Notes under the pieces: model-generated
The model's input: the letters and a program-made list of their open reading frames with translations, nothing else
Databases searched by the model: none
Told to the model about the DNA's origin: nothing
DNA from: Marinospirillum sp.
Lineage (GTDB): Bacteria; Pseudomonadota; Gammaproteobacteria; Pseudomonadales; Halomonadaceae
Assembly (NCBI RefSeq): GCF_014859565.1
Contig: NZ_JACUUA010000189.1
Coordinates: forward strand, 1-6,152
DNA length: 6,152 nt
Reading direction: 5' to 3'
Program-made: the position numbers and the translations under genes
Part shown: positions 1 to 6,089 of the stretch, piece after piece
Numbering within the stretch: the stretch's first letter is position 1
How the letters are laid out: each line of letters starts with the position of its first letter

Positions 1-24
1 ACAACCTGCTGGACAACCTGCTGA
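1..24 (+). repeat. 12-bp in-frame tandem repeat in the flgP linker
   Basis: Two adjacent copies of acaacctgctg(g/a) lie at 1-12 and 13-24, differing only in the last base. A partial acaa at 25-28 starts a degenerate third copy. In the FlgP frame they encode QPAG then QPAE. The array touches the window edge, so its full copy number is unknown. Because the unit is a multiple of three, gain or loss of copies would only change linker length. Confidence 0.6.
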
Positions 25-481
25 ACAATCCAGTCAGACTGCACAGGCAAATAATCTGGAAGTGGTGGTTGTACGTGTAAATGGTTATGGCGCTGCTGGT
101 GGAGCTGACTCCAAGCTCAGTGCCAATCAGAAACGCCTGCTGGCTATGCGCGCCTCCAAGATGGATGCTTATCGTGCCTTGGCCGAGCGGGTTCACGGCA
201 CACGTATTCAAGGTTCCACTACCGTCAGTAACCTGGTCACCACTGATGACCAGTTACGTGCTTATGTGGATAACCTGGTACGTGATGCCCGGGTTACCAG
301 TGTAAAAGAGCTGAGTGATGGTTCTTTTGAAACCCAGATGGAACTGATTCTGGAGCCGCGCGTTCAACGCTGTATGCTAGAAGGCAATGCCAGCGATCCA
401 GCCTGTCGTCCGGTTGCCATGATTAGTGAGGGTTCCCACTCCAGCACTGCGCGTCCCACTTCACGCTACCATCTGGACTGA
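1..481 (+). CDS. flgP: LPP20-family lipoprotein, FlgP-like flagellar protein (5' end missing)
   Basis: The reading frame is open from base 2, so the gene enters from outside the window; the GTG at 62 is internal and not a start. The visible 159 residues begin with a Gln/Pro/Ala-rich linker of about 20 residues, then VVVVRVNGYG and a compact LPP20-type domain containing LLAMRASKMDAYRALAERV, a TTVSNLVTTDD segment, and VRDARVTSVKEL followed by an acidic beta strand ending MELIL. This resembles FlgP of Vibrio, an outer-membrane lipoprotein needed for a stable polar flagellum. A tail of about 40 residues follows the domain and carries two cysteines 12 residues apart (CMLEGNASDPAC). The signal peptide and lipobox would lie upstream, so lipidation is inferred from the family. 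The next gene downstream encodes a FlgT homologue, which supports the flagellar role. A strong terminator follows the stop codon. It could be another LPP20 lipoprotein, but the neighbour makes FlgP most likely. Confidence 0.8.
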   Translation, partial: QPAGQPAEQSSQTAQANNLEVVVVRVNGYGAAGGADSKLSANQKRLLAMRASKMDAYRALAERVHGTRIQGSTTVSNLVTTDDQLRAYVDNLVRDARVTSVKELSDGSFETQMELILEPRVQRCMLEGNASDPACRPVAMISEGSHSSTARPTSRYHLD

Positions 482-525
482 TACCCGGCAGTTGATACTC
501 TTGACTGAATACTGGACTTTTTGAG

Positions 526-563
526 CGGGAAGTATCAATCTGATGCTTCCCGTTTTGCTTTTT
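526..563 (+). terminator. Rho-independent terminator after flgP
   Basis: Bases 526-537 (cgggaagtatca) pair with 541-552 (tgatgcttcccg) as a 12-bp stem with one G-T wobble and a three-base loop. The stem is followed by TTTTGCTTTTT (553-563). GC pairs concentrate at the base of the stem, directly before the T-run, as expected of an intrinsic terminator reading rightwards. It lies 45 bases after the flgP stop and 15 bases before the flgT ATG, so it may end the flgP message or attenuate read-through into flgT. Confidence 0.88.
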
Positions 564-577
564 ATGGATCTGATTTC

Positions 578-1783
578 ATGTATAAATCGCTCATTTTAAG
601 CCTGATGCTGCTGCTTGCCCTGCCTGTTCAGGCACAATGGATTGAAGCCACCGGCTCATCTGTTATACAGCATCAGGATCTGGTTAATGCCCGCCGCGCA
701 GCCATCCGTGATGCTCTTCGACAAGCCAGCTTTCAAGGGGCTTTGCATGTGCAGGGTTATCAGGCTATGAATCAGGGTCAGATTCATACGGATCAACTCT
801 CCATTGCCACCCAGAGCAGCATCAGTGAAATGCAAGTGCTGGACGAAAAAATTGAACGCGGCATGATGTTTGTGACCGTCAAGGCTCGGCTGGAAGACAG
901 CGGTCGGTGCCAGGGTGGTAATTATGCCAATGGTTACAAGCGCAGCCTTGCCATCAGCAACTTTTATCTGGAAAAGCCCCGTTCAGCCAACATGGGGGCA
1001 TTGCATGATGTGAATGAGCGACTGCCACGGGAAATTTTACAACGGATGCAGGGTTATGATCGCCTGCGAGTGCTGGATGCTGTGCGCTACCAGCTGTATA
1101 CCGACACCGCCAGCATTCCCACCTCGGTCAGTGATCGTGGCACCCTCACCACGGCAGTGGATACTGCCACTCGCATTGGCTCTCAGTATGTACTGACCGG
1201 CGTAGTCCGTAATCTGGATTTGTTGAATCCAGAGCTGGCCGGTGAGCGCACAGTGATGCAAAACCTGTATGAACGTAATCGTTACCGGGGTGAGCGTTTT
1301 GCTCGTGAGTTTAAGGTGGATCTGTTTATCCACGATGGTTTCAGTGGTGAACTGGTCAGCAGTCGCAGTTATTCGGTAACCGGCAACTGGACAGAAAACC
1401 GCACTGAAAAAGTCGGTTTTGCCAGTCCACGTTTCTGGGAAATTGATTACGGTCGCAAAATAGATGTGCTGATTGAACAGATGATCAGTGATCTGCATGT
1501 ACAGGTTGGTTGTCAGCCTTTTATGGCGCGTATTACTCGTACCGATAACCGGGATTTGTACATTGATGCAGGATCAGAAGCCGGTCTGCAGCCAGGTGAC
1601 ACTCTGAGTGTTTATCGCCTTAACACCTTTTTTGATCACACTCAGCGGGCTTACACAGAGCTGGTTCCTGTTGATCTGACTTTGAGCCTGCAGCGGGTTC
1701 AGCCCGGATTTGCCAGAGGTAATCTGGTCACCTTGCCGGAAATGGTCAATATCCAGCAGGGTGATCTGGTGATTGCCTGGTAA
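578..1783 (+). CDS. flgT: FlgT-like flagellar H-ring protein, exported to the periplasm
   Basis: The 401-residue product starts with a classical signal peptide (MYKSLILSLMLLLALPVQA, probable cleavage after A19). An N-terminal FlgT domain follows at roughly 20-110, with the pattern ARRAAIRDALRQA near 38-50. A middle TolB-like domain starts near residue 120 (YKRSLAISNF) and includes IGSQYVLTGVVRNLDL. A C-terminal SH3-like part from about 315 contains DAGSEAGLQPGDTLSVYRL and ends QQGDLVIAW. In Vibrio, FlgT is a three-domain periplasmic protein that forms the H-ring around the LP ring and helps recruit stator and T-ring proteins; the length here fits. The mature protein has only two cysteines, C111 and C312, which could form a disulfide (inference). 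The frame opens at a TTG at 521, but that start would put the terminator hairpin inside the gene and hide the signal peptide, so ATG 578 is chosen. Its ribosome site is weak (GGA at 566-568). No clear dedicated promoter is visible upstream. Confidence 0.85.
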   Translation: MYKSLILSLMLLLALPVQAQWIEATGSSVIQHQDLVNARRAAIRDALRQASFQGALHVQGYQAMNQGQIHTDQLSIATQSSISEMQVLDEKIERGMMFVTVKARLEDSGRCQGGNYANGYKRSLAISNFYLEKPRSANMGALHDVNERLPREILQRMQGYDRLRVLDAVRYQLYTDTASIPTSVSDRGTLTTAVDTATRIGSQYVLTGVVRNLDLLNPELAGERTVMQNLYERNRYRGERFAREFKVDLFIHDGFSGELVSSRSYSVTGNWTENRTEKVGFASPRFWEIDYGRKIDVLIEQMISDLHVQVGCQPFMARITRTDNRDLYIDAGSEAGLQPGDTLSVYRLNTFFDHTQRAYTELVPVDLTLSLQRVQPGFARGNLVTLPEMVNIQQGDLVIAW

Positions 1784-1788
1784 AAGAC

Positions 1789-2103
1789 TTATTCACAACG
1801 ATCCGGATGGCAGGTTTTCCAGAACTCAAAACCGCCATCCAAACTGTACACTTCTTTAAAACCCTGATCGACCAGAAACTGTGCTGCACTCTGGCTGCTC
1901 ATGCCGTGATAACAGCACACCACAACAGGCTGGGATTTGTCGGTCTGTTGTACAAAATCCTGAACATTGGCGTTATCCAGCCGACAGGCATTTTTGATGT
2001 GTGCTGAGTCAAAACTTTGTGGATCACGGATATCCACAAAGGTCACCTTACCTTGATCCATCAATTCACAGGCCTGCTGAGCCTGAATAATTTTAAAACT
2101 CAT
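1789..2103 (-). CDS. glpE: Thiosulfate sulfurtransferase GlpE (single-domain rhodanese)
   Basis: The 104-residue cytoplasmic protein aligns by eye along most of its length with E. coli GlpE (VDIRDPQSF, CYHGxSS, GFEFW). GlpE moves the sulfane sulfur of thiosulfate to acceptors such as cyanide or thioredoxin through a cysteine persulfide. The catalytic loop is CYHGMSS with active cysteine C64; DIRDPQSF lies at 24-31 and SLDGGFEFW near 87-95. The C-terminus TCHPDRCE adds two cysteines, C98 and C103, that I do not recall from E. coli GlpE; their role is unknown. The start is set by ATG 2103 with a GAGGT ribosome site nine bases upstream. The gene follows apaH by 30 bp as the last member of the cluster and converges on flgT with 5 bp between stop codons. 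A TATAAT-like box and a dyad just upstream suggest it could also be expressed on its own. Confidence 0.93.
   Translation of the reverse strand: MSFKIIQAQQACELMDQGKVTFVDIRDPQSFDSAHIKNACRLDNANVQDFVQQTDKSQPVVVCCYHGMSSQSAAQFLVDQGFKEVYSLDGGFEFWKTCHPDRCE
1805..1840. other. 13-bp hairpin between convergent flgT and glpE ends
   Basis: Bases 1805-1811 (ggatggc) pair with 1834-1840 (gccatcc), and 1813-1818 (ggtttt) pair with 1828-1833 (aaaacc). One A at 1812 bulges and the loop is nine bases. The hairpin lies inside the last codons of glpE and starts 21 bases after the flgT stop. Neither strand shows a T-run directly after the stem, so it is not a standard terminator. It could protect the flgT 3' end or be a chance product of coding sequence. 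Confidence 0.5.
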
Positions 2104-2128
2104 AAGCCATTTACCTCAGGTTTAAAAT
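2090..2128 (-). promoter_or_regulatory. AT-rich dyad enclosing the glpE ribosome site and start codon
   Basis: On the glpE strand, attttaaacct (2128-2118) is complementary to agttttaaaat (2100-2090) at 10 of 11 positions. The 17-base loop between them holds the GAGGT Shine-Dalgarno sequence (2117-2113) and the ATG (2103-2101). In RNA this could modulate access to the start; in DNA it could be an operator. The pairing is seen directly and any function is inferred. AT-rich complementary arms are easy to obtain by chance. Confidence 0.4.
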
Positions 2129-2132
2129 CGAC

Positions 2133-2138
2133 ATTATA
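2133..2138 (-). promoter_or_regulatory. Possible -10 box for glpE
   Basis: The glpE strand reads TATAAT here, an exact match to the sigma-70 -10 consensus, overlapping the apaH stop codon. Transcription would begin near 2126, about 22 bases before the glpE ATG. The -35 position 17 bases further upstream reads ggcagc, a poor match, and there is no TGn extension. This makes it a weak or activator-dependent promoter candidate at best. Confidence 0.3.
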
Positions 2139-2958
2139 TAAGGTCTTTCTTAACTGCTGCCACCCGGAATACCTGCTGATCCTCCAGCCGTAATGCAGTC
2201 AGAAACTGTCCCCATACACAGCCGGTATCCAGAGCATGTATGCCGGTGATGCCGGTGTGACCCGACAAGGCCGCCCAGTGACCAAACAATATCCGGGTTT
2301 CCGCCAGCACCAGGCCCGGATAACTGAACCAGGGTGCATAACCCTTGGGTGCACTACCGGCCTCACTTTTGGTTTCCAGATCCAGCGTACCATCCGGCTT
2401 GCAAAAACGCATGCGGGTCAGGTAGTTCACCGCACAGCGGTAGCGCTCCTGCCCGGCCAGATCATCATTCCAGCAGCGGGGTTTGTTGCTGAACAGATGC
2501 TTCAGCAGCGTTTGCTGCCGGACTGAGCGCATTTCCATTTCCACTTCTGCTGCCAGTGCCTGAGCCTTGGCTAGACTCCAGATCGGCGGGATACCGGCAT
2601 GTGTCATCACAAAATTCAATTCAGGATCATGGTGCAATAGCGGCTGCCTGCCCAACCAGTCGATCAGTTCTGCCGCATCACTGGCTTTTAACAGCTTATC
2701 TAACGTATCTGATCGCCGGGTTTTGCGCTGCTCGCGGGCAACGGCCAGCAGATGAAAATCGTGGTTACCCAGTACCACCTTAACCTTGTCACCCAGATCA
2801 GCAACATAGCGCAGCACCTCCAGCGAACCCGTACCCCGGTTCACCAGATCACCTGCCAGCCAGAGTTGATCTCGCTGTGGATCAAAAGCGATTTCTTCCA
2901 GCAGTCGGCGAAATGCCTGATAACATCCCTGTATATCACCTATTGCGTAGGTTGCCAT
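2134..2958 (-). CDS. apaH: Symmetrical bis(5'-nucleosyl)-tetraphosphatase ApaH
   Basis: The 274-residue protein matches the ApaH family in length (E. coli 280) and along its whole sequence. ApaH splits diadenosine tetraphosphate into two ADP, controlling the alarmone Ap4A and reportedly removing Np4 caps from RNA. Metallophosphatase motifs appear in order: GDIQGC (7-12), GDLVNRG (36-42), GNHDFH (64-69), THAGIPP (from 119) and later LFGHWAAL and ALDTGCVWG. Position 10 is Gln where E. coli has the metal-ligand-type His (GDVHGC); from memory, Gln is common in Pseudomonas and Neisseria ApaH, so the enzyme is probably active. The start is fixed by alignment of MATYAIGD with the E. coli N-terminus. 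The ATG lies inside the end of rsmA (19-bp overlap) with only a weak GGA six bases upstream, which suggests translational coupling. The apaG gene that normally precedes it is missing. Confidence 0.96.
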   Translation of the reverse strand: MATYAIGDIQGCYQAFRRLLEEIAFDPQRDQLWLAGDLVNRGTGSLEVLRYVADLGDKVKVVLGNHDFHLLAVAREQRKTRRSDTLDKLLKASDAAELIDWLGRQPLLHHDPELNFVMTHAGIPPIWSLAKAQALAAEVEMEMRSVRQQTLLKHLFSNKPRCWNDDLAGQERYRCAVNYLTRMRFCKPDGTLDLETKSEAGSAPKGYAPWFSYPGLVLAETRILFGHWAALSGHTGITGIHALDTGCVWGQFLTALRLEDQQVFRVAAVKKDLI

Positions 2959-3779
2959 GCCTGTTCCGTTTGATAGTTGGAGAGATAGCTGGAGAGATAG
3001 TTGGAGAGTTTCACAAATTCTTCCAGTGTCAGGGTTTCCGGTCGTCTTTGTGGATCGATACCCAGATTTTCCAGCGCTTCCACCTCCAGCACACCACGCA
3101 GATTATTGCGCAGGGTTTTACGACGTTGTGAAAAAGCCAGTCGTACGGTATTTGCCAGCTGTGCTTCATCTTTGGCAAGATGAGTGGGCTGTACTTTGGG
3201 TGTTAATCTTACAATTGCCGAGTCCACCTTGGGCTGCGGATCAAAACATTCTGGTGGTACACCAAACAGCGACTCAACATCACAATAATATTGTGCCATC
3301 ACACTTAATCGTCCCCACTGGCCGGTTCCCGGTTGAGCAGCCAGACGATCCACCACTTCTTTTTGCAGCATGAAGTGCATGTCCTGAATCAGCCCCTGAA
3401 AAGACAAAAGATGAAAAATCAGTGGTGTGGAGATGTTGTAAGGTAAATTGCCCACCACCCTGAGTTTCTCATCCTGCTGCCGCAGCGAGGAAAAATCAAA
3501 TTTCAACGCGTCTGCTTCGTGGATGGCAAAACCGGGATAATTAAAAAATTTTACGCGTAAAATCGGGATCAGGTCACGATCCAGCTCAACCACATCCAGC
3601 TGACCATTTTCTTCCAGCAATAATTCGGTGATGGCTCCCAGTCCCGGACCTATCTCAACCAGATGATCCTGACCACTTGGCGCCACTGAACGCACAATAC
3701 GACGAATGATGCCGCTATCCTGCAAAAAATTTTGTCCAAAACGCTTACGCGCCCGGTGTCCCTTAGGGGAAACAGCCAT
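2940..3779 (-). CDS. rsmA: 16S rRNA dimethyladenosine transferase RsmA (KsgA)
   Basis: The 279-residue protein uses S-adenosylmethionine to dimethylate two adjacent adenines in the 3' terminal helix of 16S rRNA (A1518 and A1519 in E. coli), a late checkpoint of small-subunit assembly. Visible family signatures are KRFGQNFL (12-19), the SAM loop EIGPGLG (42-48), the acidic ribose-binding ELDRDL (65-70), the catalytic NLPYN (111-115), MLQKEVVDRL, and FSQRRKTLRNNL in the C-terminal domain. The start is ATG 3779, with GAGGT seven bases upstream; it lies 3 bp after the pdxA stop. The last part is unusual: residues 258-269 read LSNYLSSYLSNY, encoded by a 12-bp tandem repeat, where E. coli KsgA has a single ANYL. 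The extension is at the far C-terminus and should not affect catalysis. The 3' end overlaps apaH by 19 bp. Confidence 0.97.
   Translation of the reverse strand: MAVSPKGHRARKRFGQNFLQDSGIIRRIVRSVAPSGQDHLVEIGPGLGAITELLLEENGQLDVVELDRDLIPILRVKFFNYPGFAIHEADALKFDFSSLRQQDEKLRVVGNLPYNISTPLIFHLLSFQGLIQDMHFMLQKEVVDRLAAQPGTGQWGRLSVMAQYYCDVESLFGVPPECFDPQPKVDSAIVRLTPKVQPTHLAKDEAQLANTVRLAFSQRRKTLRNNLRGVLEVEALENLGIDPQRRPETLTLEEFVKLSNYLSSYLSNYQTEQAWQPTQ
2972..3007. repeat. Three 12-bp tandem repeats at the 3' end of rsmA
   Basis: The units gatagttggaga (2972-2983), gatagctggaga (2984-2995) and gatagttggaga (2996-3007) are contiguous and differ at one base only, in the middle copy. On the coding strand they give an in-frame LSNY/LSSY/LSNY run in RsmA. 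The array ends 13 bases upstream of the apaH start codon, just beyond its weak ribosome site. The likely origin is duplication of a native SNYL codon block by replication slippage. Confidence 0.9.
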
Positions 3780-3782
3780 GGT

Positions 3783-4763
3783 TCAAACCTCAAAGATGGT
3801 GGCGTAATGAAGTGCAGTTTTCAGGCTGCCGATATTGGCCTGCCCAGTTCCGGCCAGTTCCAGTGCGGTGCCATGATCAACAGAGGTACGAATAATGGGT
3901 AAACCCAGGGTAATGTTGGCAGCACGGCCAAAACCCTGATATTTAAGTACTGGCAAACCCTGATCATGGTACATCGCCAGTACCGCATCACCCTGGGCCA
4001 GATTTTTTTCTGTAAACAAGGTATCTGCAGGCAAGGGACCAATCAGATTCAAACCTTCTGCTCGCAGTGCATCAAGAGTTGGTTCAATCACTTCTATTTC
4101 TTCGCGCCCCAGATGCCCGCCTTCACCAGCATGAGGATTTAGCCCACACACCAGAATACGCGGATGGAGATAACCAAAACGTCGTTGCAAATCACGATGC
4201 AGGATATGGATTACCTGTGTTAACCGCTCAGGTGTGATGGCATCCGCTACCTCACGCAGCGGCAGATGGGTAGTGGCCAGTGCCACTCTAAGCTCTGCTG
4301 TTGCCAGTAACATCACTACCTGTTCACAACCACAACGCTGTTGCAGAAACTCGGTATGACCAGTGAAGGTTATACCCGCTTCATTGATGATCCCTTTATG
4401 CACTGGCCCGGTGACCAGCCCTTTGGCTTTTTTCTGTAGACAGAGATCAGTCGCCAGCTCAAGGGTTTCCAGCACATAACCAGCGTTGGCCGGGTTAAGT
4501 TCGCCAGCCACTGCCGCTTGTCGCAGTTTGATCGGCAGAATACGGATGTTTTGTGCATCACCCGGCTGCTGTAATTGAGCCGGGTTGACTTCCTGCAGTT
4601 GCAGCTGAATCCCCAGCTGCTCGGCACGAGTCTGTATCAGATCAGGATCGGCCACCAAGACCCAGTCAGGGGACCAGCCTTGCTGAGACAGTTGAACGAC
4701 AAGGTCAGGGCCGATACCAGCAGGCTCACCGGGGGTAATCAACAAGGGTAAGGCGTTATCCAT
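3783..4763 (-). CDS. pdxA: 4-hydroxythreonine-4-phosphate dehydrogenase PdxA
   Basis: The 326-residue enzyme (E. coli 329) oxidises 4-phosphohydroxy-L-threonine with NAD(P)+ to a product that decarboxylates to 3-amino-2-oxopropyl phosphate. PdxJ then uses that to build the pyridoxine-phosphate ring (DXP-dependent vitamin B6 route). The N-terminus [12 protein letters not shown] (10-21) and TGPVHKG (118-124) are family hallmarks. The three divalent-metal histidines fall at H166 (TTHLPL), H211 (NPHAGEGGH) and H266 ([11 protein letters not shown]), the same numbers as in E. coli. The substrate-binding FTGHTEF is at 133-139 and [12 protein letters not shown] is near the C-terminus. The start is ATG 4763 with GGAG seven bases upstream. 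The start follows the surA stop by 3 bp and its ribosome site lies within surA, so the two are probably co-translated. Nothing in the sequence suggests loss of function. Confidence 0.97.
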   Translation of the reverse strand: MDNALPLLITPGEPAGIGPDLVVQLSQQGWSPDWVLVADPDLIQTRAEQLGIQLQLQEVNPAQLQQPGDAQNIRILPIKLRQAAVAGELNPANAGYVLETLELATDLCLQKKAKGLVTGPVHKGIINEAGITFTGHTEFLQQRCGCEQVVMLLATAELRVALATTHLPLREVADAITPERLTQVIHILHRDLQRRFGYLHPRILVCGLNPHAGEGGHLGREEIEVIEPTLDALRAEGLNLIGPLPADTLFTEKNLAQGDAVLAMYHDQGLPVLKYQGFGRAANITLGLPIIRTSVDHGTALELAGTGQANIGSLKTALHYATIFEV

Positions 4764-4766
4764 ACA

Positions 4767-6068
4767 TCAGCTCCGTATTTCAACCCAGGTGCTGTCGCGG
4801 ATTTCGCGCAACCAGTTCTGTACTTCTTCTTCAAAGCGCCGCTCGGACAACAGCTGACGCACCTGCTGACGTCGCAGTGCATCAGTCAGATCCGATTGGC
4901 GGCGTTCTTCCACTTCAATCAGGTGCCAGCCAAACTGACTCTGCACTGGCTGGGATACTTCACCCGGTTCCAGATTGTTCATGGCCTGTTCAAAGGTCGG
5001 CACCATCTGACCGGGACTGACCCAGCCCAGACTACCACCGGATTGTTTGCTACCACGATCATCAGAAAGCTCACGAGCCAGAGTGGCCAGGCTTTCACCT
5101 CGGTGAATACGATTACGCAACTCACGGATCTGTTGTTGTGTAGCCTGTTCATCACGTAAAGCATTCGGGGTCAACAGCAAGTGGCGGGCGCGGGTCTGGT
5201 TAACCAGATGCTGGGCACCCCCTCGAACTTCGAGCAATTTGATCAGGTGAAAACCACTGGGGCTGCGAATGGGTCCAGCCATGCCACCGGCAGACAGGCG
5301 CACCACCTGATCAGCAAATAGGGAAGGCAGAGCTGCAGCTGTACGCCAGCCCAGATCACCACCGCTGAAAGCTTCATCACCTGCAGAGCTGGATACTGCC
5401 AGCTCCTGGAAATCCTCACCGGCATCCAGGCGTTTTTTTAACCCCTGGGCACGTTGCTGTGCTGTGGTAATCTCGGCTGGTGTTGGGTTATCAGTGACCG
5501 GTATCAGGATATGGCCGACCCGAAATTCACGACCTTCCTGCTCCAGTGCTTCCGGCGAGGCCAGGTAGTTTTCAATTTCCTGCTGACTGACTTGAATACG
5601 ATCACCCACCCGGCGCTGGCGAACTTGAGAAATCAACATTTCCTGACGGATTTGTTCACGAAAAGCAGTAAAACTCATACCATCCGCTTCAATGGCCTGA
5701 CTGAACTGACGCAGGGTCATATCATTCTGGCGTGCAATACGATTTAACGTCTGGTTGAGTGTTTGTTCATCAAGCTGCATGCCCGCACGCTGTGCCAGTT
5801 GTAATTGAATGGTATCCAGAATCAGGCGATCCAGCACTTGTTGACGCAAAACAGTTTCCGGTGGCACGCGCAAGCCTCGATCAGTTATTTGTGCCCGTAC
5901 CTGTTGCATCCGCTGTTGTAATTCACTCTCCATCAGAGCTTCTTTATCCACCACGGCCACCACACGATCCAGCAGACGCGGCTCAGCAGCAGCCAAAACT
6001 GCTGGCAGACACAGCAACAACAACAGCCCGATACGACCAAACCAGGTTCTGGTTGCGAATTTCAGCAC
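4767..6068 (-). CDS. surA: Periplasmic chaperone / peptidyl-prolyl isomerase SurA
   Basis: SurA escorts unfolded beta-barrel proteins, including LptD, through the periplasm to the BAM complex. The 433-residue product (E. coli 428) begins with a signal peptide (MLKFATRTWFGRIG, a Leu-rich core, PAVLA; cleavage after A26 or A28). Then come DRVVAVVDKEALMESEL and the helical chaperone domain to about 178. Two parvulin domains follow, at about 179-281 (FRVGHILIPV to GFHLIKLLEV) and 291-388 (RARHLLLTP to FGWHLIEVEERR). A C-terminal helix near 390-430 packs with the N-domain in known structures. The chosen start is GTG 6068, seven bases after AGGAG; the longer frame from TTG 6083 begins inside that ribosome site region and is rejected. 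The gene follows lptD by 21 bp, a common pairing of chaperone and client. No key segment is missing. Confidence 0.95.
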   Translation of the reverse strand: MLKFATRTWFGRIGLLLLLCLPAVLAAAEPRLLDRVVAVVDKEALMESELQQRMQQVRAQITDRGLRVPPETVLRQQVLDRLILDTIQLQLAQRAGMQLDEQTLNQTLNRIARQNDMTLRQFSQAIEADGMSFTAFREQIRQEMLISQVRQRRVGDRIQVSQQEIENYLASPEALEQEGREFRVGHILIPVTDNPTPAEITTAQQRAQGLKKRLDAGEDFQELAVSSSAGDEAFSGGDLGWRTAAALPSLFADQVVRLSAGGMAGPIRSPSGFHLIKLLEVRGGAQHLVNQTRARHLLLTPNALRDEQATQQQIRELRNRIHRGESLATLARELSDDRGSKQSGGSLGWVSPGQMVPTFEQAMNNLEPGEVSQPVQSQFGWHLIEVEERRQSDLTDALRRQQVRQLLSERRFEEEVQNWLREIRDSTWVEIRS

Positions 6069-6075
6069 AAAATCA

Positions 6076-6080
6076 CTCCT
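6076..6080 (-). promoter_or_regulatory. Ribosome-binding site that sets the surA start
   Basis: The surA strand reads AGGAG here, seven bases before a GTG codon at 6068-6066. This spacing favours GTG as the initiator over the upstream in-frame TTG at 6083, which has no room for this site and would add five residues before the signal peptide. Confidence 0.75.
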
Positions 6081-6089
6081 CAATTTATC

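Noticed and set aside
513..527. Possible sigma-54 promoter (tggac...gagc) before flgT
   Set aside because: The spacing between the GG and GC elements is one base short of the required 10, and the flanking bases match poorly.
521..577. A 19-residue N-terminal extension of FlgT from TTG 521
   Set aside because: It would place the intrinsic terminator inside the gene and bury the clear signal peptide that starts at ATG 578.
1037..1498. A minus-strand 153-codon frame inside flgT
   Set aside because: It is wholly antisense to a well-supported FlgT homologue, has low-complexity composition and shows no recognisable motif.
2957..3373. A plus-strand 138-codon frame with a repeated SWRD segment
   Set aside because: It is antisense to rsmA, and its repeat is only the other strand of the 12-bp array; the protein has no recognisable domain.
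4896..5747. Plus-strand frames of 60-97 codons inside surA
   Set aside because: They lie opposite conserved parvulin and chaperone-domain codons and look like shadows of surA.
6069..6083. SurA start at TTG 6083
   Set aside because: AGGAG at 6080-6076 lies between this codon and GTG 6068, at ideal spacing for the GTG, which also gives a normal signal peptide length.
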